Assembly (NCBI RefSeq): GCF_029227915.1
Contig: NC_079877.1
Span: 23,833,851-23,897,850 of the forward strand
Direction of reading: 5' to 3'
DNA length: 64,000 nucleotides
Origin: Hydractinia symbiolongicarpus
Lineage: Eukaryota; Cnidaria; Hydrozoa; Anthoathecata; Hydractiniidae
The position numbers and the translations under genes are program-made. Shown one piece after another: positions 25,501 to 37,500 of the stretch (position 1 is its first letter; each line of letters starts with the position of its first letter). A model generated the notes under the pieces. It was not told the origin of the DNA. It saw only the letters and a list, made by a program, of their open reading frames with translations, and did no database searches.

Positions 25501-28500
25501 AGATAGTCGCATCATGTTACAGGAAATAATAAACTGAGACATAAGGCCAGTTAGTTACGCACAATGTAGAGTTAATAAGCAATGTACTACAGCTAATATC
25601 AGCAACGTTGTTGTCAATAACTTTTTATGAAATCCCGTCATGTGAAAAACGCGCCAAAAATTGATTACGAAAAATTAAATAAAAGCGACAACGTAAAACT
25701 AAAACCAAAACAAGTATGACTGCTCTCGACATTCAAAAAACGTGAAACTGACAAAGAAACTGACAATAAGCCGTTTAATGCAAAATTTAAAGAGAAAAAA
25801 ATTACATTTGATTTTTCTGCGTGCTTTTATTAGTAGTATTTGCATATGACATTTTTAGTTTATTAAAATATTTGACGTTCTACCCACAACCTCAACATCG
25901 TTCTTCCGAACCGAAAGAAAAACAGCATCTGATGGTTCACCCTCATCTGTATGCACATTTACGCAAATAATAATATTTTTTTGTCATAGATGGCCCCGTT
26001 TTTGTTTCGTTAGGTTGCTAATTTTGTCCCTGAGTTATTATGGAATAACTATTTTTTTTTTTCTTTTTTTGAAATTTCTTTTCAGGTTTACAATCTGTAA
26101 AGAAAATCCGGATTACAAACTTTTTCTACGAAAAATACGGCGCTTAATCAAGGAGAAATTTTCAGTGTTTCATTATTGTTTGCCGTTTTACGATAAAATT
26201 TTTTGCTATATACGACATCCGCCATGTTTAAAGTCGAGTCAGAATGATGAAATTATTTTGTCACCGCCCCATGCAGAAGATATTGTAAAGAAAGTGGTTG
26301 TGAGATTTTTTTAAACACAGTGATATACACTACATCATTAGAGTTACACAGATTGTGTCCATCTAATGTGTCATATCCTCGAACCGAAAATTATTCTTGC
26401 AATCAGTTTCCAATTGCTGACATGAATAACATTGAGAAATGTCAAAATATTGGTAAGATGAATTTTTAATTTTTCTTGACGCTGATAATTTCCCTTTCTA
26501 AAGTTTTATAGCTATATTTGCATCTACGGAACATAACATTCTACAAAACTACAATTGTCCAAAAAACAAAACGCGTTGTCAGCCTCTCCTCTATCTTGAT
26601 GTTGCTTTTGTTTGCTAAATAATTTAGAAGTAAAACCACTTGCATTCATAAAGGCAACATTGATAGGAGGAAAGAGAAGCAAAAACGATACGATATCTTT
26701 TTTTTTTCTTTCGTTAAAAATCGAAAAGACGAGAAAAGACGAAAACCCGTCAAAAAAACCACTACACGCAGCTAACATCTTTGGCTCGCAGACAAAAGTG
26801 AGCATTTTAATATAGACTAGACGGACGGACGGACGGAAGCACCGTATTATTATATAGATAGGTACCCTAGTGTGTAACGCTAGGTTGAGTGCATAAGTCT
26901 AAGTGAACCATTATTCACCTTGATGGAGTGCTAAGCACAGGTATATGGTGTGTCGCAAATTCATGTGAGCGCTTAAATAAATACAGTCGTCCAGTATTTT
27001 AAAAGTCGCAGAAATGTTCCTATAAACGATTGAAAATTAAAGGACAGGAGAACTAGTTTGGTTGGTTGGAACAGGTAAATGATGTTGCAAATCTATCCCA
27101 GCCGGCACAAGACGTCTTTTAGACGTCTTAAGATGTCTTTTTTTAATCTTCTGTTAGAAAACGCTATTAAGATGTCTTTAATGCATCTTCTTAAGAACGT
27201 CTTTCAAAAGACATCTTTTATACGTCTTTTGAAAGTAAATAAATGCGAATCCTGTAGTATACGCATTTTAGATGTCTTTTAGAAGATCTTTAAAAGACGT
27301 CTTTTAAAAGACATCTAAAAGTTATCTAAAATATATCTTTTAAAAGACGTCTTTCTCTTTTTGCTATAATGCATCTAAAACGCGTCTTTTAAAAGACGTC
27401 TTTTCCTACTTCTAAAAGTGGTCTAAAATGCGTCTTTTAAAAGACGTTCGATTTTTTATATGGAAAATTCGATTTAAAATAACGGGGGTGTTCGCAAACT
27501 TAGTTAGCATGTTTATTTTGTAGGAAATCAATTTTTCACGAAATTGAAAGTGGTAATTGTCACTTTTAATTATTTTTAAATACTAATGTATTTTGGCGAC
27601 CCTTCATAATACGTTTTTATTTCATTACGTCGTAATTTTGTTTTCCTGCACCCCCTGACGGATATTCTTTGACACTTGACCATTGGAACACTCAATAAAA
27701 ATTGGCGGTAGTTTCATGAAAGCATCTGCGGGATACCGGTCGTTTAAAAAGTAAGTATTTTTGTTTTGTGATTCTCGGAATAGAGTACAGCGGTTTTTAG
27801 TACTAAGTCTAAAGGTCAAATTCGTGTTCGGTTTCCCTGGACACAAAAAGTCGGTCCCGGCCATCTTTTACAGAAAGATGGCGATATGTAAACAAGCAAA
27901 CCCAGCTAGCCAGCCAGTAGTCAAAAAAAAGGACAAAGACTGGAAAGAAAATGTTAAAGAAATCAAATTTGTTTTCTGGTTTTGGTGTTTAATGAAGGAA
28001 CCGTTATTTTTATTCTATATGCTTTTATTTTTAGACAAAAACTATTTCTTTTAACCTTGAAAGAAATTGAGAAAATGTATATATTTTGTTTTTGTTATAC
28101 ACTGCTGAAGCTAGCTAATTAGTTATTAGGTAGCACCTAGCTATATAGGACGCTAGCTAACTTCAAGCTAAATGGAAAATACTGTCTAATTTTATCTTTA
28201 TCTAACTCTAATCCTAACCCTGTCTTATTGCTCTTCGGTACAAACTGTCAATGGAAGCTCTGCCCTCCGCCTTTCTTCCTTTACCAGTCAATCAACAAAG
28301 TCAATTTTTCATATTTACCATTCATGACACTGTCCAGGTGTTTCAGAGTGATTTTAATCTGCAGAAAGTTCAGTTATGCCATGTTTACATAATATCAACA
28401 TACATAAAGAGACCACATAACTAAAAACTAATTATATTTTGGTGTCATTAATGAAAACATGTTTTGGTAAAATAAAATTTATATATATATACATTTTGTT

Positions 28501-31500
28501 TTTTAAATTTGAAACAAACCTTCAACTAAATTTTCAGATACTGTCACTTTGGGCAATGAATGATTCCCGTCTCCGCAAAGAAAGGAGATTGGTTAATCAA
28601 AAAGTTGACGAGATTTTAAACGGTGAAGATAGTGATCAACATGACCTGTTAAGCAATCCTTCTGACAATGAAAATGATAGATGTATCAGTTGTTATGACG
28701 AGCCTTTAGATTCCTCATTCTCATCAAATGAAAATGAAATTCTGTATAACAGTCTGGATACAGTGACCAATCCAGAATCATTAATTTTATCTGACATTTC
28801 ACGATGGGCAGCTAAAAGTGGATGTTCCAGAGAGTGTTTAAATCAACTTTTGTTGATATTACGTAAACATGGCATGACTGAACTTCCTGCAGATAGTAGA
28901 ACTCTACTTGAAACACCACGTCATGTCGAAACTGCTCATAAATGTGGTGGAATTTATTCTTATGTTGGTATTGTTAAACAAGTGAAAAAGATGTTAAAAC
29001 TTCACCACTGTCTTATGAATGAAAACAATCTTTTTTTGACAGTAAACATAGATGGCCTTCCTTTGTCAAAGTCATCTCAATCACAGTTATGGCCGATCCT
29101 TGGTTCGTTGAACAACTCTGACAGTGTTTTTGTTATTGCTCTCTATCATGGCACCTCAAAGCCCAATTCTACAAATGAATTTTTGGAAGATTTTTTAAAC
29201 GAAGTAAATTTTCTTCAGATAAATGGCCTGGAAGTTGAGGAAAAAACATTTCAATTTTTTTTAAAAGCATTTGTATGTGATGCACCGGCAAGAGCTTTCT
29301 TGAAGTGTGTAGTCAGTCATACTGGGTATTATTCATGTGAGAGGTGTAATATAAAAGGCCAGTATATTGACAACCGAGTAGTATTTCTTCATGATGGTTC
29401 AGAAATAGCAAGGAACGATCAACATTTTAAACAATTTTTATACCATCCACACCAGAAATGTATCAGTCCATTAGTCTCTCAGCTTAATTTTGATTGTGTG
29501 TCAAAGTTTACATTGGACTATATGCACCTTGTGTTGTTAGGAGTGATGAAGCGTATGTTGCAGTTCTTAACTAAAGGGCCACTTCAAATCAGGTTATCAT
29601 CTAATCACATCTCACAAATTTCTTCTCGCTTGAATAATATTTCTGGTTCTATGCCAACAGAATTTAATCGTCAACCAAGGCCCTTACGTGATCTTCCATA
29701 CTGGAAAGCAACTGAATTCAGGCAGTTTTTGCTATATCTTGGTCCAGTTGTTTTGAAAGGGATTGTTTCTCATAATGTGTATGAACACTTCCTTGGTCTT
29801 CATATTTCAATGAGCATCCTTCTAAATGATTCTAGTCAATCTCGTTATCGACTTTTGGGTTATTGTCGAGAATTATTACTCTGGTTTGTCAGTAAATCAA
29901 AAGATGTTTATGGAAGAAAATTTATCTCTTACAATGTCCACTCATTGATCCACTTATGTGACGATGCTGAAAATTTTCAAAGTTCCTTAAACCACCTATC
30001 AGCTTTCAAATTTGAAAATTATATGCAGGTGTTGAAAAAAAATGTTAGAAGTAATAATAACCCGGTTGCCCAAGTTATCAAACGAGAAAGTGAATTGTCT
30101 TCTTTGGTTGAAAAGTCTAAACCCACCCCATTCATCTCTGCTGATCACCTGAAAGATTCTTGTTTTTTACTTGAATCAGGAAAGTTTTGTGTTGTTAATG
30201 AAGCTCAAAAACATTCTAACCAAATAATTGGGACAGTTTTAAAACCTTGCAGCCTTGGAAGTATTTACAAATCACCAGCAGAATCATCTTTGTTAAATAT
30301 CTTTTTTGTTGAAAAGATTACTGGTAAACGAAAAGAATTTCCAAAAAACATGTTGAAAAGAAAAGTTGTTTGTTTACCACACCGAAATGGTTTTGCTCTT
30401 TTTCCTTTTCTACACGAATTTGAAAAAACAAAGTATTAGAACTTACTTGTTATTCATGTTTGGCTTTACATTGCTTAATATGAAAAAGTGCATAAAGCAT
30501 ATAACTGTATATATATATACTATATTTATATGTTTTTACATTTTTACAAATTAATAAGTTTCTCTTTTGTGATTATTTGTTGAGCAAATTGTGTTTTCTT
30601 TCCGATTGAGCAACTTTTAGGAACGAAATTCTAGTTTGAGTGAAAAGCCATTATATACTTTAGGTACTTACACAAAAATTAGTGTATTTTGTTGTAACTC
30701 AAGTTGACCTCTACTATTTGGGATCCATTTTACATAATTTTTCAGTTGATATAGTTGAAAAGGTTACATCTTGTTACATATTGTGTGTACAATATATTAT
30801 AATTACAAATAAAAATAAACGGTGTCGTCCTTCTTTCTTTAAATTACACGCTATTTTGTGTGCCCGTTGCACAACACTTTTCTGGCGGACAGACAAAATA
30901 CGGCTATTATTATAGAGATAATAATAATAGAGTTAGTAACAATCAAGACTCAGCTAGTATAAATTTAATCAATGAATTGATTTCTCAATTTCTTTCAAGG
31001 AGCAATCATTTTGTTTAATGATGCATTAAACTCTTAAAAAGAAAGACTTTTGCAATACCTTTTTTTAATTTTTTTGCTTATTCTTTATTATTTTTTCATA
31101 GATTTGGTAGCAATGAGTCATCAATGTGTTGAGTTTATTGATCGAGGCAGGACACAGATGTTGACTATCCCAAACGAGTGGATCAGTGGAGACAAGTTTT
31201 TTTGGCCCAATAAAAGTGTATATGAAGCAGGCAAACTCTTCAAAGCCAAAACACTCCCAAAAGATGATTGGCAAAGATATAAGATTACCAGGATCTTAAA
31301 AAACGGTATTTATAAATTAAATTTTCAAGATGTTGTGATATCCTTAACAAAATAAGACAAATAATTTTCAAGTTTATAAATATATATATTGTTTTCGTTT
31401 TTAGGTAATGAAAGTGAATGTAATGCTGTGTCAAGCAGTATATCTGATAACGATGAATCAGAAAGTCCAGGTGTGTAAATCTTGTTTTTCCAAAGCCAAT

Positions 31501-34500
31501 TTTATATCCATGCTTTTTAAACATGGTGTAATGTTTACTTCTAAAATTTTACTTGTAGTTTATAATGATTTGCTTCCCCAAACCTCGGAGTTAGCATTGC
31601 CAATTATTCCATCATTTTCTCCTCCAAAGAAAAAACAGCAGTAAGTATTGTCAAGAAATAAATATTAAAGTATGTATGAAAAAACAAGCGCTAAACCGAA
31701 AGAGTTTCTATATATATATATATATATATATGGATGAATTCTTAAGATAATAAAAAGTTTTTCTATAGCAATTGAACAATCTAAAAGGCTAGTATTTTTT
31801 TATACATACTGTATATTGAGACATATTTTACATGTCTTAGTGATTATAAAGAATTAACTTATTCTTCAGCCTTGCTAACGATGTGTCATTCGAAGTTCCT
31901 GACACACAGAATCTGAGTTTTTTGAACTTGTGCAATGTGGATAACAGGTAAATAAGATTATTTATTATATTGTGATTGTTTAACACCCTGTCTATAAAAA
32001 ACTTGTTAAGGATTCAATTTCATTGGCATTATTGTTTACTTTTAATAGTTCGGCTTTCAATAATCTGTCATCAATATTGACACATCAGCCTTGCTTTGAA
32101 GAAAGTGGAAACACGTACGTTTTTGATTTAATTATTTTATTCGTTGTGTGATAATATGTTTGTAATGTGAAAATGTATGTGTAATGTTTTATTGAGTTTT
32201 TGGGTCATTCTGAAGATTAGTTTCCGAATTTTTATAGCTCTCAAAGTTCATCAAAAAAACCATCATTAGACTCGTTACAAGGTATAACTTTTCTTTGTAA
32301 TCTTTGTAAACGTCCAATACTATGTTTTTAATTTTCCTTTGTTTAAATGGGTTTGTTACATTTTATATACAATTTAGAAACATGCAATCAGATTCTGGAG
32401 AATCAAAAGAAAATGTGCAGGTACCTTGTTCGCCTGGAAAGGCGAATAGATGGTATGGAAGGGCAAAACCAGGTACCAGTTGACAAAAGGCCTCTGGTTC
32501 AAATTGACAACAGGGAAGAACTTGAGCTTTGTGAGGAACGTTTGGGAAATCCTGAAGACTTCACGGCAATGGTGAGGTTTTTATTAGCCTGATATCCCAT
32601 TTTAACATTGAATGATATTTTTATTATTTGATCATTATCATTTAATGTCGACATCATGACTCAAATCGGAAAGCAATGTAAAATTGTTCAGTTTTAACTT
32701 TATGACTTTAAAAATAAACATCTGTTTATCGATAAACGCATTGGTGGGAACCAGGCTTTAGTGATTTTATTTATATTCTTAATTTTGAAACTAGCATTAT
32801 TGTAATACCTTTAATTTACACAATCTAGTTTATCTTTTTAGAAACAACAAATATCACAAATTGGCGGGGTGGACTACAGAGATGCTGTACGTCTCGCAAT
32901 GAATAGGTAAAGGTATAATTTTTTCTCCTTAAGGAAATACACTCTCCTTAGTAGTTTATTTCTACTTACCTTTAATTTTAATTTTAATTTTCGTCAGGAT
33001 CTTCACCACTACATTCATGGCGCAAGCCAATTTAAAAGGCAAGAAAGACAAAGTCCCGCTGGAAGGGAAATTAATTTATAGAATTATAGTAGGTACGTGT
33101 ATTAGCTGATGTATTACGTTGTTACCCTTCTATGTATGGTGTGTTTTCTCTTAGTTTTTGGATAGAGAGATTGATTGAGAAAGGCACGGTTGATTCAAGT
33201 TATAATGTTTTAAGAATGTTCTACTGTGCTACAGTCATTTACAAAAATAATGAGTAAATCGTTTTGCTATTACATAGTATGCAAATGATCGCGTTAGGTT
33301 CATTGGTCTATTTCTCAAACATTTACTGACTACGTTTCTATAAAAATCTATTATTTATCTGGAAATAAGCTATTTCTTTCTCTCTAGAATCTGTCAACGA
33401 GCGTTTTAAAGATGCGAACGAACAAGAGATGAGACGCATAATTGGAACCAAACTTCGAAACGCTCCCAGTCAAGGATCAGGGACATAAGGGGTACCTTAA
33501 ATGTATAAATTTCCAAAAAACAAATAAAAAGCCCTTTCGACTTACCTCATTTATGAATGTCATTTATACATTTAATATATCTCTTTTTGTTTCTTCTGAA
33601 CAGACTTCCTTATTATTTCCAATATTTATTTTGTTTATTTCGGCCTTGCAAGCGTTACGACGAATTTCAACTACTAGCAACTTTCACAAAATTTTTAAGG
33701 TGACTCTTTCATATGGCCTAAGCTCAATATGCTTAAGATTTTTTCGACTAGAGTTCCAATTTATGCTTTAAATAGCATGGATAAGTTCACAAGTAGAATT
33801 CGTATTACAGATTATTGTAATGATCACAATTTGTAAATATGAATATATAAATGAATTGTATAGTGTTGATTATTAATAATATTTTATTTATTTATTTCCG
33901 GTTATATTTAAATTATATTTATGTAATTATAAAATATATTTATTGTACGAGTTTGATATAAAAAGTTCAAAATATTTTTATCGCAAAATATTTGTCGTCT
34001 TTCATGTCGTTATTTCTGCAATTTATTAAAAATGTACGTTTTAAAACGTTAACGTAAACGTCTTAAATTTATTTTATCAAATGCCTACAAAAACAACAAA
34101 AACAAAGGAAGACGTCTTATAGATAGATAAAAGAAGTCTTTGTCAAGATGCATTTAAGAAGTTGCATTTAAGATGCATTTTAGTCGCTTCTACATCTGTA
34201 AAAGGTCTAAAAGGCGTCTTTAAAAAGACGCGTCGTAATAGTTTTTCTTAAAAACGTCTAAAAGAAGTCTTTGGGAAGATGCATTTAAAAAGTTGCATTT
34301 AAGATGCATTTTAGTCGCTCCTACATCTGTAAAAGGTCTAAAAGACGTCTTTAAAAAGACGCGTCGTAAAAAAATTTCTTTAAAACGTCTAAAAGACGTC
34401 TTTGGAAAGACGTCTTTTAAAAGATGTCTAAAAGAGATCTTTTGGAATGCATCTTTGAAAAGACCTCTTTTAGACGCTTAAAAAGATGCATTATAGACGG

Positions 34501-37500
34501 ACAAATCAGCGCTAAAAAAGACGTCTTTTAGAAATGCGGAAGATGTCTAAAAGACGTCTTTTAGACATCTTTGTGCCGGCTGGGATGTGGAATGCTTACA
34601 GCTTAGAGATTCTTAGATATGTTCTTAGAGATCATTTGTTCTTAGCACTTGTTTCATTCTGACGAGATGATATCTGGAAGTTTAATATTCTGTTTGTTTT
34701 TGTTCTATTGCAGGGTCTGCTATGATTCGAACTATTCGGCCCGGATTACATTGCGCTGTTTTGTTTGTAAAACATTATATTGCCACCGATATACAAAACC
34801 TTAAAAACGTTGCCGCACTTATATTTAGTGCCGGAGTTTCTGTTACATATAGTATAATTAATATAGCAGAAAAATAGAGATAATTTTAGATAGGATAGTA
34901 AGTTAGGAGAAAAGCCTGTTCCAATCCACAATGTCAGCATTTCTCTGATAATTTATTATTCCTTCGTCGGCATGTCGAGCCAGAGAAAGAATTTGGAATG
35001 GTTATTTATAAAATTCAGTAAATCCACATTCGCCCGTCCCTTATATACGGCGTAGCTAAGTGCGTGTTTCGGCTTCTGCGTAAATTCCATGCATATTCAG
35101 TACCAATTAATCTTAAAGCCAAACTGCAGACAAGATGCGGCTATTATTAATAATAAATTCTAGAAATATCATCTACTGATTCTTACTAGGAAAGAAAAGC
35201 AAAGAAAATTCATCAATAACATGTTATAATGGCGATGGTATTTTGTACAACGGTACTGTTAACATTACGTCAACTGGTAAAACCTGTTTACCATGGAACA
35301 TCAATCCATTTTTATCTTCGCGAGTATACAGTAATTTAATTAATAATTACTGCAGAAATCCGCAAGGCTATGCAACAGCTCCATGGTGTTATGTTAATGC
35401 TACCAATCGAGATTGGGAATATTGTGATGTGCCGAAGTGTACACAAAATGATATGAAAGGTATGAACCAACTTATATTACGATTAAGAGCTAATTCCACA
35501 ACTAAATTTCACAACTATTTATATTAAACCTCCTTTTTCAAAATTAAGAAATAAAGGACAACTCCATGAAGTTGATTTTTCGTCATCGTACACAATATTA
35601 AAGGTCGTTCGTTTCATGGTTGCATTGTTTATCCTATCAACAGATACCACTTTTGCTCCAGCCCAATACACATCACTGCTGCTTTCATCCGAACTATGTG
35701 CTAACTATATTTACTTGATAACTTGGGGTCTTCTAAAAAATTGGGGAGTAAATTGGAAGGTTGTTGCTTCTGTACTTGAGTAGTCTAAACTGTCTTAACT
35801 TTTGCAACAGATCTTTTGTTACTCTTAAAGTTAAATTCATTCGCTTACCATCTACAACTTTAGTTTTGTTAAATAATTTATCTCATTCCTTTTTGAAGCT
35901 TTAAATTAAGTTTTTTTTTCATCATATTTTTGTTTCATTTCTCTCACTTTTAATCGCACAATATGCTATCCCTATCTTCTTTTGCTTTTTCACTCAATCA
36001 TTGAAGAGTACAGTGGGACCCAATTGTAATAGTTTGAATTGTTTCCACATTTAAATTAGGTTTCATTCTAAAGATAAGATCAAGAATAGCAAGATCTGAC
36101 TCTCTGATGCCTTATTTGTTGTTGGAACATTTGCTGACGATTTCAAAACATTTTCACTGGAATTCCAGTGCGATTGATCATCTTATTGTCGTTCCAATAT
36201 AATTACGAAAGAATGAAAAATAACTTCTAAGGATTGCTGTGTCATGCCAAATTCTTCAGATGTCTCCTCAAACAGTTTCTTATATGCACAATCATTATGA
36301 ATCTCATTTTCGAAATTACTGATAACTGGCACACCCTCGAAGACTGGAGAAGCATCTCTACAATAGTTTACTTGGGTTTGGCCGTACTTTTAAAAATTGC
36401 AGCTTTATAGAACAAAATGTTAAGCGATTTCCAATGAGAGATACAAAATAACTCTTGTCCTTCCAGAAATGCATTGAAATATGTTGCAACTCCAGCTTAA
36501 TTACTCCCTCTAGGATAAGAAGCCTTACATGAATTTGACTTTACCCCCATCCGATGGTAATCGACCAATCTCCTTTTTAGCAAAACTTATTAAATCAACT
36601 TTTATAACTTCATCAACTAACAGCTTCATAATGGCTTCTCTAACATCGTTTGTATACCGATCACCCTAAAATAAAGAGCTTTACTAGTATTAATTTTATT
36701 TTTTAAACAACGGCTTTTTTCTGTAAACTCAATTTATCGTCTTTAAACCACAAATGTTTGATTCGTAATTTTAAAGTTTCAGTACAAATGAATTCACTAA
36801 TTTTCTTGTTTTATCATTTTTTCATTCATTTGTGTTTTTAGTTCTTTTACCCCATCCCTCTGTTTCTAAAACTTTTCACCGCGGACTCTATCTTTTTGTT
36901 TAATGCTGATAATTTCTGATAGAACACTTAGTTTTCATACTTTCATGAAGCTACCTCTCTGTTTGTCATAGCTATCTAAATATTGTTTTTAAAAAATCTA
37001 CTTCCTTTTTTTATAGTAGTCGACTCCTTTTTTTTGCTTATAACAGGTCGTTTAAGATCTTTATTTATTAGTTCCTGAGATGGTAAGATCTAATTGCTAC
37101 ATGTAATCGAGGTGGATAGATCTCAAAAGCAATTTCAGTTATAACTGCGAAAGCTTTAATGCAAGAAGTTCTCAGTACGACCTTGATCATATCGATCTTG
37201 AATCAGGCATTATTTTTATTATAGCGTGACACTCTGATTTGCAGTCTTTTCATTCTATTGTACAATGCAGTGTCACTACAGTCTAAAACAACTCTGTCTT
37301 TCTCAATGAAACTTGCAAATGTACTGGCTTTACTACTGTCATTTAATTCTTTAAACCAATGTAACACTTCAGAGTTCTTCATTATGCACGATTTTTCTAT
37401 GCAGAAACGAGAAAAAATATCTATTTAGCCTAAACTAGCTTTTAATGACTAAGTCAGGGAAAACCGTTAATTAAACAACAAAGTCTAATTATTGGCACAA

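Larger units (their letters stand above)
27097..34584 (+). mobile_element. 7.5-kb Tnp2/CACTA-like DNA transposon, apparently complete
   Basis: Both ends carry the inverted repeat CCCAGCCGGCACAA(A)GA, starting at 27097 and ending at 34584. AT on each side (27095-27096, 34585-34586) could be a 2-bp target duplication. Inside each end, for 350-500 bases, lie many copies of AAAAGACGTCTTTTAGACGTC and variants, which are themselves palindromic. Two genes face right: a Tnp2-like transposase (28556-30439) and a spliced gene (31113-33488). Long subterminal repeats and a Tnp2-type enzyme fit the CACTA/EnSpm superfamily, although the termini are not the classic CACTA bases. The element sits in an intron of the Frizzled/kringle receptor gene. 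Confidence 0.85.

Noticed and set aside
28439-28555. Upstream ATG extension of the transposase
   Set aside because: AT-rich, hydrophobic by composition, and preceded by no homology; a splice acceptor-like TTTTCAG lies just before the ATG at 28556.
33442-33771. 109-residue frame overlapping the last exon of the transposon accessory gene
   Set aside because: It is in another frame; the spliced model with TAA at 33486-33488 accounts for this DNA.
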